Of a DNA stretch of 64,000 nucleotides, positions 15,972-24,938 are shown piece after piece. Location of the stretch: NCBI GenBank assembly GCA_964523575.1, contig CAZGAV010000006.1, forward strand, positions 10,678 to 74,677. Reading direction: 5' to 3'. The DNA comes from DAOUTW01 sp964523575. GTDB taxonomy: Bacteria; Zixibacteria; MSB-5A5; GN15; JAAZOE01. Under the pieces are notes generated by a model. It made no database searches. It saw only the letters and a program-made list of their open reading frames with translations, and was not told the DNA's origin. Each line of letters begins with the position of its first letter. The first letter of the stretch is position 1. A program made the translations under genes and the position numbers.

Positions 15972-18434
15972 TTATTCTTCGCTATTTCGAGCCGAAACCG
16001 GCTGGAGGCGTTTCAGGCGAAGTGAATTGGTCACGACGAAAATCGATGATAGAGCCATAGCGGCGGCGGCCATCGCCGGCGACAGCCCCAGTCCAAAGAT
16101 CGGATACAGGACGCCAGCCGCAATCGGAATCATGATTATATTATAGAAAAAAGCCCAGAACAGGTTCTGCTTGATGATTCGCAGGGTTGACCGGGAAATA
16201 TGAACCGCCGTCAGGACGGCATCGAGCGACCTGCCGGTGATAGTAATGTCTGAAGCCTTGATCGCCACGTCGGCACCGGTTCCCAGCGAGAAGCCGATAT
16301 CGGCCGCCGCCAGCGCAGCGGCGTCGTTGACACCGTCGCCAACCATTGCCGTCACACGACCTGTCTGGCGCAGAGATTTGATAGTCTGTAATTTATTTTC
16401 CGGCAGCGCCTCGCCCTCGAAGTTTTTGATATGCAGACGCGCCGCGACGGCTGCCGCTGAATAATTATTATCGCCGGTCAACATGATGGTCTCGAATCCC
16501 ATCTCACCCAATCGGGCTACCGTTTCGGCGGCGCCGCTTTTGAGAGTATCGACAAACGTTATGGTGCCGAGGTAATTGCCATCGACGACCAGGTGAACGG
16601 CGGCCGCCTGTTGCTCTTTCTCGACCCTTTTCATGGCCGCGCGATGTTCCGGCGCCAAGCCGTTTTCAGAGACAAAAGCCCGGCAGCCGAGCACCACGCG
16701 ATGCCCTCCAATTACGGCCGTTAACCCCTGGCCCGGTTTGGACTCCTGCTTCTCCACAGGCCACAACCGGATCTGATCTCGACGAGCCTTATCCCTGAGA
16801 GCGGCGGCGAAGGGGTGTTCGGAGAGCTGTTCGGCCGAAGCGGCGTATTGAATCAAAGTCTCCGCCGTCGTGCCTTCGGCCGGCAGAATCTGATCGACCG
16901 AGGGATGGCCCTCGGTCAGGGTCCCGGTTTTGTCGAAGACGAAAGTTCGGACATCGGTTAACCGTTCCAGAATCTCGCCGTTGCGAAAGAGAATTCCCAG
17001 CCGCGAGGCGCGGCCAGTGCCGACGAGAATGGCCGTGGGCGTCGCCAGTCCCATGGCGCAGGGGCAGGCGACGAGCAAAACCGCGACCGGGGCGATCAGC
17101 AGCATTTGGGAACCGGGATCGATTATAGCCCACAAAAACAGTGTCATCAGAGCCGCCAAAATGACCAGTGGAACAAAGATGGCCGCAACGCGATCGGCTG
17201 TCCGCTGAATCGGCGCCCGACCGCTCTGAGCCTCCTGTACCATCCGAATCATGCGGGCCAATACCGTCCCCCGCCCGACTTTGGTCACGGCCATTTTAAT
17301 GCCATTGCCGGTGTTGATGGTTCCGCCCGTGACATTGTCAGCCGGTTTTCGCGCCACCGGCATTGCTTCTCCGGTTATCATCGATTCATCGATAACGGTC
17401 TCACCTTCGAGAATCACACCGTCGGCCGGAATCGATTGTCCGGGCCGGACAACGACCGTATCGGCGACATTCAGCTGTTCTATATTGATCTCTTCCTCGG
17501 ATCCGTCGGAGAGAAGCCGCGACACTTTCCTTGGAATTAGCGACGACATCCCTTCGGCCGCATTCCTGGCCTCAAGGGTGGCCTTATGTTCCAGATAGCG
17601 TCCGATAAGAATGAAGGTGATGATCATGGCCGTGGTTTCATAATAAACCATGGCCGACCGGCTGGCCGATCCGAATATTATTGCGGCCGTGACTATCAGC
17701 GAATAGACAAAGGCCGTCCCGGAGCCGAGAGCAACCAGACTGTTCATATTGGCCCGTCCGTGACGCAATTGATTCCAGGCATCGGTGAAAAATATCCGTC
17801 CGGCGTAGATAATCGGCAGGGTCAGCAGCAGCTGGACAGCCGCATTCCAGGCGGGACGAATCGTGAACAGCATCAGGATATGCTGGCCGAAATGAATTCC
17901 AAAAATGGCGCCCGCGCACAGGATGGCGATGACCAGATCCCGGCGCAGTCGGAGATTGTCTTTTTTAAAATGGTCGCCATCGGTATGGAAATCGGCCTCA
18001 TAGCCGATTTTCCTGATATCGGCCAGCAGTTGCCGCCGATCATAAACCCCATCGATCAGGTCGATTTGTCCGGTCTGGGTGGCGAAATTGACACGGGCGT
18101 CCGATATTCCCGGTATTTTTTTTAGGCCGGTTTCCAGCGTATTGACGCAGGCGGCGCAACGTAAATTGAAAATGTCGACATTTTCATGGCTGATAGGAAT
18201 TTCCAGCCCGATATTTTTGATGACCTCGATGGCCTGATGTACCTGTCCGTTCGGCCCATTGGGATCGGTCAGGCGGAAGCGAATTCGGTCGGTGCTCGAA
18301 TCGATTTGAACGTCCGACAGTCCGCCGATACCTTTCAACCGGTCCGATAATTCCTCTCGCGGTCGCGACTTGTCGAGACCGACGACGGGAATTTCCACTA
18401 TTTTTGATTTTCCGGATTCCATATCAATTTTCAT
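15972..18434 (-). CDS. copA: Copper-translocating P-type ATPase (P1B-1, CopA-like)
   Basis: The protein exports Cu(I) from the cytoplasm using ATP. I start at the ATG at 18434 (820 residues); a TTG start at 18449 is possible and no start has a strong ribosome site. Two heavy-metal domains lie at the N-terminus: the first (about 10-85) has lost the CxxC, and the second has RCAACVNT. Eight membrane helices, CPCAMGLATP in helix 6, DKTGTLTEG with the phosphorylated Asp, and GDGVNDAAAL follow. YN in helix 7 and MALSS in helix 8 match the Cu(I) subgroup. No copper regulator or chaperone gene is adjacent. Confidence 0.95.
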   Translation of the reverse strand: MKIDMESGKSKIVEIPVVGLDKSRPREELSDRLKGIGGLSDVQIDSSTDRIRFRLTDPNGPNGQVHQAIEVIKNIGLEIPISHENVDIFNLRCAACVNTLETGLKKIPGISDARVNFATQTGQIDLIDGVYDRRQLLADIRKIGYEADFHTDGDHFKKDNLRLRRDLVIAILCAGAIFGIHFGQHILMLFTIRPAWNAAVQLLLTLPIIYAGRIFFTDAWNQLRHGRANMNSLVALGSGTAFVYSLIVTAAIIFGSASRSAMVYYETTAMIITFILIGRYLEHKATLEARNAAEGMSSLIPRKVSRLLSDGSEEEINIEQLNVADTVVVRPGQSIPADGVILEGETVIDESMITGEAMPVARKPADNVTGGTINTGNGIKMAVTKVGRGTVLARMIRMVQEAQSGRAPIQRTADRVAAIFVPLVILAALMTLFLWAIIDPGSQMLLIAPVAVLLVACPCAMGLATPTAILVGTGRASRLGILFRNGEILERLTDVRTFVFDKTGTLTEGHPSVDQILPAEGTTAETLIQYAASAEQLSEHPFAAALRDKARRDQIRLWPVEKQESKPGQGLTAVIGGHRVVLGCRAFVSENGLAPEHRAAMKRVEKEQQAAAVHLVVDGNYLGTITFVDTLKSGAAETVARLGEMGFETIMLTGDNNYSAAAVAARLHIKNFEGEALPENKLQTIKSLRQTGRVTAMVGDGVNDAAALAAADIGFSLGTGADVAIKASDITITGRSLDAVLTAVHISRSTLRIIKQNLFWAFFYNIIMIPIAAGVLYPIFGLGLSPAMAAAAMALSSIFVVTNSLRLKRLQPVSARNSEE

Positions 18435-18821
18435 CCCCGTAGGCCGCAAGAATTATATCGGGAGGAACTCCGGGGATGATTAAATATCTCGTTTAGAAAG
18501 GTTATTTGCAATGCCTTTTTCAATATCATTTTGGCCCAAACCGGGCTTATTTTTGTCAATCCGAAAATAGCCCATCCTCGCTATCGCAGGTAATGAACCA
18601 CCCGAAACAGCCTGTACCTGTTTTATCGGCCCCGGGGCGAGCGATATTTGGTTTTTTTTTTGACCCGGCCACCCCATCAGATTTTTATCTATACTGGGCA
18701 AATTCATAAGATAGAGCCAAAAAAAGGCCGCCCGATTCCCTTCCGACTCGGGAAAACAAGGCGGCCCACAAACTTATCTATTTGATTTTCAGTAACTTAC
18801 ATCAGCCGATAATCAGGCTTA
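18435..18821. other. Intergenic region upstream of copA
   Basis: Besides the terminator at 18718-18768 nothing is resolved. The rest should hold the copA promoter on the minus strand, and it contains a run of ten T at 18651-18660. A 75-codon minus ORF here lacks a ribosome site and was not accepted. Confidence 0.4.
18718..18768 (-). terminator. Rho-independent terminator of the ECF sigma gene
   Basis: On the minus strand GGCCGCC (18766-18760) pairs with GGCGGCC (18732-18726), with inner pairing of TTCCCGAGTC and surroundings, and the stem is followed by seven T. It begins 54 bases after the sigma factor stop codon. Confidence 0.75.
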
Positions 18822-19463
18822 CTATTTTATGCCTAGAGCGATCAACAAACCAGGGCATCGGCGCAAAAGGTCTTTTCTGATCTTCTGGCGAGCCCGGTGC
18901 AGATACCATCGGACAGTCGCCTCCGGCATATCCATGATATTGGCCACATCGTCAATATGGCAACCCTCAATGTCGCGCAATACAAAAGCCGATTTTTGCT
19001 TACCGTTCAATTTTTCGGTGGCTTCGGTAATAAACTCGCGCAACTGACTCGTCCGGAAAATATCTTCCGGGTTGTCACGATGATTTTCCGCCGTCTCGAA
19101 CACATTCTCCAGCGGCTCGTGTTTATGTCGGCGATGCTTTCGCATGTAATCTATTGAGGCATTTACGGTTATTCGATACAGCCAGGTGTAGAACCGTTTG
19201 CTCTCGTCGTAGCGCCAGATATTCTGAGACGTCTTGACGAAAACATTTTGGGTGATATCAGCGGCTTCGTCATAGTCTCCTACCATTTTATAAGCCAGAG
19301 CCGCGACCTGATTGCGATATCGATCAACCAGTTCCCCAAAAGCTCGATCATTTCCGTTCTTTACTTTGCGGATTATTTCCTTAACTTCCAACTCGTCCTT
19401 GTCATCGACGTCAGACTGCACCAGCGGAAGTTTTCTTTTCCCGTGGATTGTGGAGTTATTCAT
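18822..19463 (-). CDS. ECF-type RNA polymerase sigma factor
   Basis: The 213-residue protein has a sigma region 2 at about residues 38-108 (LVDRYRNQVAALAYKMVGDYDEAADITQNVF, WLYRITVNASIDYMRK) and a sigma region 4 at about 145-205 (LNGKQKSAFVLRDIEGCHIDDVANIMDMPEATVRWYLHRARQKI). It would redirect RNA polymerase to a subset of promoters. A Lys/Asp/Glu-rich 25-residue extension precedes region 2. No anti-sigma factor gene lies next to it; a terminator follows directly. The start ATG at 19463 lacks a clear ribosome site. The regulon cannot be deduced. Confidence 0.93.
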   Translation of the reverse strand: MNNSTIHGKRKLPLVQSDVDDKDELEVKEIIRKVKNGNDRAFGELVDRYRNQVAALAYKMVGDYDEAADITQNVFVKTSQNIWRYDESKRFYTWLYRITVNASIDYMRKHRRHKHEPLENVFETAENHRDNPEDIFRTSQLREFITEATEKLNGKQKSAFVLRDIEGCHIDDVANIMDMPEATVRWYLHRARQKIRKDLLRRCPGLLIALGIK

Positions 19464-19773
19464 AATTAAAGTCCCTGTTTCAAGAACACCAGCCCATTTT
19501 CCATATGATGGACACTAAATTTTCAGTATTTGCCTCTATAACAACCCAGATTTTCAATTGTTCCTTAAAACAGCAAATTTACATGAGTATTTGCGTTTTT
19601 AGGCCCTGGGCGGACTGAAATAGTCTATAGATAAAGATCAGGTTGAGATAAAATCAAATCATGTCAGCAGGTAATTATAAAATAACATATGCATTGCCGG
19701 GAGTCAAGAAAACAATTTTAAAATAAAAAACCCGATCCACAGGATCGGGTTAAAAAGTTTTTCTTTAGCACAA
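19464..19773. other. Intergenic region between LytM peptidase and sigma factor genes
   Basis: AT-rich sequence of about 310 bases. It holds the terminator of the peptidase gene (19721-19755) and should hold the sigma factor promoter on the minus strand. No gene seen. Confidence 0.4.
19721..19755 (-). terminator. Rho-independent terminator of the M23 peptidase gene
   Basis: On the minus strand AACCCGATCC and GGATCGGGTT form a perfect 10-bp stem with a 3-base loop, followed by TTTTATTTT. It begins about 20 bases after the stop codon. Confidence 0.85.
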
Positions 19774-20694
19774 CTAATTGTTAAGTATAAACTTAAACGG
19801 GTTAACCGGTTTGCCGTGATAAAGCACTTCGTAATGCAAATGGGGGCCGGTGGAATAGCCGGTATTTCCCATATAGCCGATGATATCTCCCCGTTTGACA
19901 GCCTGACCAACTTTGATATTGTATTTATCGAGGTGGCCATAACGGGTCTTATATCCATAACCATGATCTATGGCGATCATCTTGCCCATGCCGCCGTTGA
20001 CTTGCACGGAGACAACCTTGCCATCGGCGGTGGCGTGAATCGGCGTTCCGCGGCGGTTAGCTATATCCAGGCCCGAATGGAATTGCTTGAAGCCGGTGAA
20101 AGGATCGTCCTTATAGCCGAAGCCTCGGGAGAAATAACCGCGGGTCGGCATAATCGACGGCATATGATCAAGGCGGTCGCGTTTGTTTTCCAGCAGATCA
20201 TAGACTTCCTGATAACGATCCCGTTCGAATTTCGACAGACGCAGCAATTCGTCGACATCGGTGGTGACCTCCATCGCCTCGGCGGTGGATGGCGTTACCT
20301 GCTCCATGGCCGGATCGGTCGGACCGCCGACACCAAGCATGCGGGCTTCGGGATCGATTTCGGGCAGATCAAAGATGGTCCGTATCGCCTCTTCCTTGGC
20401 GACCAGGGTGCCATAATTGTCCTTTAGGCTGGCAATGGATTGTTCCAGTTCGGTAAACTGATCGGACAGGAGTTTGTTTTCCCAGGTCAGCTGTTCGAGG
20501 CGGGCCTGATCGACGCGGGTGTCGAAATAATCGGCCAGAAGAAACAGGTTAACCAGAACGAAGCAAACGCCCATTATCCCTGCGGTCCAGAGCAGTTTGA
20601 CCGGGATGGAGTACTGCTTGATTTCCCCGTCGCTTCGGGGAAGAACCATTACGGTAATTTTGTCTTTCCACATATGAAAAAGCTGAGAAAGCAC
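19774..20694 (-). CDS. M23/LytM-family peptidase, membrane-anchored
   Basis: A 306-residue protein with one N-terminal transmembrane helix (LLWTAGIMGVCFVLVNLFLL), a coiled-coil stalk (about 60-170) and a C-terminal LytM domain (about 190-300). The zinc ligands appear in HSGLDIA and HLHYEV, with RYGHL between them, so catalytic residues are intact. Such proteins cut peptide cross-links in peptidoglycan during growth or division. The start is uncertain: GTG at 20694 has a weak purine-rich site, while an ATG at 20673 has none. A terminator follows. It is not next to ftsEX or amidase genes. Confidence 0.9.
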   Translation of the reverse strand: MLSQLFHMWKDKITVMVLPRSDGEIKQYSIPVKLLWTAGIMGVCFVLVNLFLLADYFDTRVDQARLEQLTWENKLLSDQFTELEQSIASLKDNYGTLVAKEEAIRTIFDLPEIDPEARMLGVGGPTDPAMEQVTPSTAEAMEVTTDVDELLRLSKFERDRYQEVYDLLENKRDRLDHMPSIMPTRGYFSRGFGYKDDPFTGFKQFHSGLDIANRRGTPIHATADGKVVSVQVNGGMGKMIAIDHGYGYKTRYGHLDKYNIKVGQAVKRGDIIGYMGNTGYSTGPHLHYEVLYHGKPVNPFKFILNN

Positions 20695-20801
20695 TTACTT
20701 TCTCTTCCCAAAAATTGACCAATTATACCGCCACATGGTTGCTCTGTCAAGGTAAAAAAAATTTACTTTTGTCGTCTTCTCGGGGCATAATGGTCGGTCT
20801 T

Positions 20802-20996
20802 TTACTTGATGACCATGAATTCTCTACGAAGAATTTTGTCGATCACCTTAATGAATTTCTCAGGATTCAAGGCCTGCAGGCTGTAAAGGTGCCAACAAAT
20901 TTTCCTCGGCTTCTTATATGACTCCTTCTTTTTCGGGGCCATCTTCACCTGCCTTGCTCGATACCTTTGAAGACAGGCATAGATATCCCTCTTCAT
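20802..20996 (-). CDS. Doubtful small basic protein, 64 residues
   Basis: Not recognised. The ORF begins ATG at 20996 with only a weak GAG upstream. The product is strongly basic (VKMAPKKKESYKKPRK) and predicted helical at the C-terminus (PEKFIKVIDKILRREF). No neighbour links it to a function. It may be a spurious ORF or a remnant. Confidence 0.25.
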   Translation of the reverse strand: MKRDIYACLQRYRARQVKMAPKKKESYKKPRKICWHLYSLQALNPEKFIKVIDKILRREFMVIK

Positions 20997-21162
20997 AGTA
21001 TCGTCTCAAAATTACCGTTCTTTAAAGGATAAAGCTAAGCAAGCTATATGCCCTGTATCGGGGCTGTACCACAATTTTCGTGATTGAATCATACTTGATT
21101 GAATTATAATGACTTATGGAAACAGGTCACTGCTCAACATTTGCACAGTAGGCAACCGTTAG

Positions 21163-21192
21163 TCAAAAAATTATTGTCGATTTCCAACAATA
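21163..21192 (-). terminator. Candidate terminator of the nadC-birA operon
   Basis: On the minus strand TATTGT and ACAATA form a short stem with a 9-base loop, followed by ATTTTTT. It lies about 75 bases after the birA stop. A second nested hairpin is at 21204-21238. Confidence 0.45.
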
Positions 21193-21268
21193 GGTAGGTT
21201 CGCACCCAATTTCACACCTAAATAGGTTCGGATTGGGTCACCGGCGTTAAATTCTACATAATGAAAAA

Positions 21269-22267
21269 TTATTTCTTTTTCAAGACGGTCACTTCGCCGG
21301 CATTGAAAACGCGGCGGCCGTCGGCCGTCTCCAGCACCAGATTGCCATTGTTGTCGATATCGACGGCTTTACCGGAAACAACATTTCCTGACCTGTCCAG
21401 GCTCACCCGATGGCCAATAAGGTTGGAGTATTTCAGAATTTTGCGGCGGTGGACTCTCAGGCCGGATTTGATGAATCGGCGATAATCTTTTTCGAAATTG
21501 ACCAGGAATTTTTTCAAAAACTCGACTCGATGAACGTCTTTTTTCAATTCCGATTTCAATGAGGTCGCGGTCCGGGAAATGATTTCGGGGAAATCGCGGC
21601 GGCGATGGTTGACATTGATTCCGATTCCGATGACGACATGATTGACATGACCGATTTCGGCCGACAGTTCGGTCAGGATGCCGGCCACTTTGCGGCCGTT
21701 TACAAGGCAGTCATTGGGCCATTTGATATGGATAGCCTTGGGTTTATAGTCGGCAATCGTTTCGGCCAGCGAAATGGCGGTCATAATCGACAACCCCGGC
21801 GCGGTCACCGGGTCGATATCAGGATAGAGAATAATTGATAGATATATACCGGTGCCCTCCGGCGAATGCCAGGTCCGCCCCAGCCTTCCCCGGCCCCGGG
21901 TTTGCGATTCGGCCACGACAATGGCGCCTTCGGGAGCTTTGACCTCGGCCAGCTGGAAGGCCAGACTGTTGGTGGATTGGACCGATTTGTAGGCATAGAC
22001 GGTCCGGCCGATCTGGGTGGTTTTCAAACCATTGGTGATCTCCGCCGCCAGAAGCAAATCGGGCGCAGAGATAAATCGGAATCGACCCTTGGCGTCGGTT
22101 TCTATTTTATAGCCGGCCTGCTTGAGAAGATCCAGAGCAAAGACGATATCCGATTTGGCGCCGTGAAGTTTTCGGGCCAGTTGATCGAGGCTGAAAAAAG
22201 CCGATGGCCGGCGGCGGAGGGCGGACAGAATCCGGTCGGAGAGGGCGTTGACGGCCAGGTTATTCAT
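21269..22267 (-). CDS. birA: Biotin--[acetyl-CoA-carboxylase] ligase with N-terminal DNA-binding domain
   Basis: This 332-residue protein has an N-terminal winged-helix segment (about 8-75; SLDQLARKLHGAKSDIVFALDLLKQAGYKI) followed by the ligase core. GRGRLGRTWHSPEG is the biotinyl-AMP loop, KWPNDCLVNGRKVAGIL carries the catalytic lysine, and the C-terminal SH3-like domain ends with VFNAGEVTVL. It attaches biotin to carboxylase carrier proteins and may repress biotin genes. Its ATG at 22267 overlaps the end of nadC by 8 bases, which indicates coupling. Confidence 0.95.
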   Translation of the reverse strand: MNNLAVNALSDRILSALRRRPSAFFSLDQLARKLHGAKSDIVFALDLLKQAGYKIETDAKGRFRFISAPDLLLAAEITNGLKTTQIGRTVYAYKSVQSTNSLAFQLAEVKAPEGAIVVAESQTRGRGRLGRTWHSPEGTGIYLSIILYPDIDPVTAPGLSIMTAISLAETIADYKPKAIHIKWPNDCLVNGRKVAGILTELSAEIGHVNHVVIGIGINVNHRRRDFPEIISRTATSLKSELKKDVHRVEFLKKFLVNFEKDYRRFIKSGLRVHRRKILKYSNLIGHRVSLDRSGNVVSGKAVDIDNNGNLVLETADGRRVFNAGEVTVLKKK

Positions 22268-23156
22268 CGTCGAGAAGTTTCAGCGAGAAATCGGAGGCGG
22301 GCGCCGAATGGGTCAAAGCCCCGCAGGAAATATAATCGACCCCGGTGGCGGCGATGGCGCCGACCGTATCCAGCCGGACGTTCCCCGACGCCTCCAGTTT
22401 GACATCGGCTCCATTGGGATGGGCCCGAGTAAGTTGAACCATTTCGGCCAGATGTTCCGGCACCCGGTTGTCGAGAAGTATCCTTTTGACCCCATTGTTG
22501 AGGGCTTCCTGCAATTGCTCCGAATTTTCGACCTCAACTTCGATTTCGAAAGAGGCCGGGCCGGTATGGAAAATTTTCAGGAATTTATCCGAGGCCAGAA
22601 AATCGCGCACCCGCTTTACCGTCTCGGTGACCGATCCGGCGGCGGCGATATGGTTGTCTTTGATCAAGACCATATCATAAAGACCATAACGATGGTTTTC
22701 ACCGCCCCCGGTGGCGACGGCGTATTTTTCGATATACCTCAACCCGGGTGTGGTCTTGCGTGTATCGAGAATTTTGATTTTATTCTCGCCAGCCGCTTCG
22801 ACCATTTTTCGTGTCAGACTGGCGATGCCGGAGAGATGCATCAGGAAATTGAGGGCCGTCCGTTCAGCAATCAGGATTGAACGAAGACAGCCCGAGACCA
22901 GCGCCACACGGTCTCCGGGCGAGAATTTCTCTCCCTCTGGAATTAGAGTCTGAAATTCGATTTGGGGATCGACGGTGAGAAACGTTAGTTCGCAGAGAGG
23001 CAGACCGCAAATAACCCCGGTGGATTTGGCGATCACCTCGCCGACGCCGGTCAAATCTTCAGGCGTTGTCGCCAAGCTGGTAATATCACCGGCGCCGACA
23101 TCCTCCTGAAGAGCCGTCGTCACCAGGTGCATTAGAATCTTTTCACGGCTGGGCAT
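22260..23156 (-). CDS. nadC: Nicotinate-nucleotide pyrophosphorylase (carboxylating)
   Basis: A 298-residue quinolinate phosphoribosyltransferase that makes nicotinate mononucleotide from quinolinate and PRPP in NAD synthesis. The diagnostic segments ILDTRKTTPGLR, ATGGGENHRYGLYD, LIKDNHI, and the C-terminal VKLEASGNV and YISCGALTHS are all present. It starts at the ATG at 23156 and overlaps birA at its 3' end. nadA and nadB are not in the window. Confidence 0.96.
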   Translation of the reverse strand: MPSREKILMHLVTTALQEDVGAGDITSLATTPEDLTGVGEVIAKSTGVICGLPLCELTFLTVDPQIEFQTLIPEGEKFSPGDRVALVSGCLRSILIAERTALNFLMHLSGIASLTRKMVEAAGENKIKILDTRKTTPGLRYIEKYAVATGGGENHRYGLYDMVLIKDNHIAAAGSVTETVKRVRDFLASDKFLKIFHTGPASFEIEVEVENSEQLQEALNNGVKRILLDNRVPEHLAEMVQLTRAHPNGADVKLEASGNVRLDTVGAIAATGVDYISCGALTHSAPASDFSLKLLDDE

Positions 23157-23266
23157 ACGCTTTTAATACGTATTATTGAACTACATGTCAATTATAATTG
23201 GTCGGGATAAAAAGGAATTGGGATGGCGGTGATTTATCCCTATATTGGAAAACCAGTGAGGTAAAC

Positions 23267-24193
23267 ATGACCGAAAAAGAACGCATTACCATATTAGGAT
23301 ATGGATCACAGGGTCGAGCCCTGGCATTGAATCTTCGGGATTCGGGGTATAAGATTATCGTCGGTCTGCGCCCCGGATCGAAATCAATCCGGCTGGCTAC
23401 GGCGGAGAAGATAAGGACCGTTCCGATTCGAAAGGCCGTCAGGGAAGCGGATATCATTATTGCGGCCATCCCCGATCATACCCATAAAAAGGTCCTCAGC
23501 GAGGTTTTGTTCAATACCATGACTGGGAATCCGGCGCTGGTTGTTCTACACGGGTCATCCATTCATTTCGGGCTGGTCAAGCCGCCCAAGGAGATGCCGG
23601 TTTTACTTCTGGCGCCCCACGCTCCGGGCCTGGCGGTGCGGGCCAATTATGTCAATCGGACTCCTTACTCCGCCTTCTTTGCCGTCCATCAGGGGAATAA
23701 AAGAGTTGAAAGTAGTCGGCTGATCAAACTCGCTGAGGCCGTAGGCATACCGCGTTCATATCTGGTTCGAACCGATTTCGCCGCCGAAGCCGTCGGCGAC
23801 CTATTCGGCGAACAGGCGGTTTTATGCGGCGGCCTGGCCCGGTTGCTCAAGTTCGGATTCGAAACTCTGGTCGAAGCCGGGTTGCCGCCCCAGAATGCTT
23901 ATCTCGAAGTTGCTTTCCAGATCGACCTCATCGTGGAATTGATCAAGAAATATGGGCTGGCCGGGATGTTCGACCGAATATCGCCGGTGGCAAGGTACGG
24001 CTCGGCTGTCAACGGCCCCCGGATCGTCACGGAGAAGGTCAAAACGGATATGAAAAAAGTCTTGGCTGAAATCGAATCGGGAGATTTTATCCGCAAAGCT
24101 GACAAGGCGGGGATGAATATTACAGCGCGTCAGATGGGCAGAATTACCAGTCCAGCTTTTGACCATCAGGTAAAGAAATTCAGGCGGGAATAA
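23267..24193 (+). CDS. Divergent ketol-acid reductoisomerase (IlvC) paralogue
   Basis: The protein has 308 residues from the ATG at 23267, which follows GAGG. It is an IlvC-type class I protein: GYGSQGRALALNLRDSG and VGLRPGSKS (NADPH binding), DLFGEQAVLCGG (Asp178, Glu182, metal ligands) and YGSAVNGPRIV. Two catalytic positions differ. The conserved lysine of the PKxPG motif is His118 (LAPHAPG), and the second glutamate of the YxExxxE motif is Gln218 (YLEVAFQ). No ilvB, ilvN, ilvD or leu genes are near, unlike a normal branched-chain operon. Its activity on acetolactate is doubtful. Confidence 0.85.
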   Translation: MTEKERITILGYGSQGRALALNLRDSGYKIIVGLRPGSKSIRLATAEKIRTVPIRKAVREADIIIAAIPDHTHKKVLSEVLFNTMTGNPALVVLHGSSIHFGLVKPPKEMPVLLLAPHAPGLAVRANYVNRTPYSAFFAVHQGNKRVESSRLIKLAEAVGIPRSYLVRTDFAAEAVGDLFGEQAVLCGGLARLLKFGFETLVEAGLPPQNAYLEVAFQIDLIVELIKKYGLAGMFDRISPVARYGSAVNGPRIVTEKVKTDMKKVLAEIESGDFIRKADKAGMNITARQMGRITSPAFDHQVKKFRRE

Positions 24194-24200
24194 CCTCGGT

Positions 24201-24842
24201 ATGGTCAAGGACATCAGAAAGCGGGCCGCCAAAATCGTGGCTCTTTTAAAAAAGGAATATCCCGAATCGGGTTGTTCGCTCGGATTCAAAACGGCCCATC
24301 AATTGATGGTAGCCACGATTCTGTCGGCGCAAACCACTGATGAAGCGGTCAACAAGGTTACCCCCGGATTATTCAAAAAATATAAATCAATCGAGGCTTT
24401 CGCCGCCGCCGATATGGCCGAACTGGAAAAGGATATCGCCAGCCTGGGGTTATTTCGCAACAAAGCCAAATCAATAAAAGGCTCCGCCGTCGAAATCCTG
24501 CATCGTTTCGGGGGCCGGATTCCGGACAGCCTCGACGAACTGGTCACCCTGCCCGGGATCGGACGCAAAAGTGGATCGGTGGTGCTGGGAACATGGTTCG
24601 GAAAGGCCGAGGGAATCGTGGTCGATACTCATGTCACGCGCCTTTCACGTCTACTCGGTTTCACTCGACAAAACGACGCCGATAAGATTGAAAAGGATTT
24701 GATAAAGATCATCGCCAAAAAAGATTGGATTATATTCACTCATCTGGTGATTGATCACGGCCGGGCGGTGTGTATCGCCCGCCGTCCCCGGTGTGAAATT
24801 TGCGTTTTGAACCAACAATGTCCCTCGGCTTTTAAGGTCTGA
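24201..24842 (+). CDS. nth: Endonuclease III
   Basis: A 213-residue DNA glycosylase/AP lyase that removes oxidised pyrimidines. The helix-hairpin-helix LPGIGRKSG has the catalytic Lys123, and VVDTHV has Asp142. The C-terminus has four cysteines spaced C-x6-C-x2-C-x5-C (CIARRPRC, EIC, NQQC), the [4Fe-4S] loop. It begins 7 bases after the reductoisomerase-like gene and so is likely cotranscribed, with no evident functional link. Confidence 0.96.
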   Translation: MVKDIRKRAAKIVALLKKEYPESGCSLGFKTAHQLMVATILSAQTTDEAVNKVTPGLFKKYKSIEAFAAADMAELEKDIASLGLFRNKAKSIKGSAVEILHRFGGRIPDSLDELVTLPGIGRKSGSVVLGTWFGKAEGIVVDTHVTRLSRLLGFTRQNDADKIEKDLIKIIAKKDWIIFTHLVIDHGRAVCIARRPRCEICVLNQQCPSAFKV

Positions 24843-24938
24843 ATTCATCCACAAGGGCATCGTTGTTATCAAGAGCTTTTTATTCGGGAAGTGAACCAAT
24901 GGCCGGGGATTAAGGTTACAGGTAAAAAAGGAAATTTC

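Larger units (their letters stand above)
20695..21268. other. 574-base gap with one doubtful small ORF and hairpins
   Basis: The region between birA and the LytM peptidase gene holds a 64-codon minus ORF (20802-20996), a candidate terminator (21163-21192) and a nested hairpin at 21204-21238 (ACCCAAT/ATTGGGT outside, ACCTA/TAGGT inside). Promoter elements for the LytM gene should also be here. Confidence 0.4.

Noticed and set aside
18480..18707. 75-codon minus ORF upstream of copA
   Set aside because: No ribosome site before the ATG and composition unlike the neighbours.
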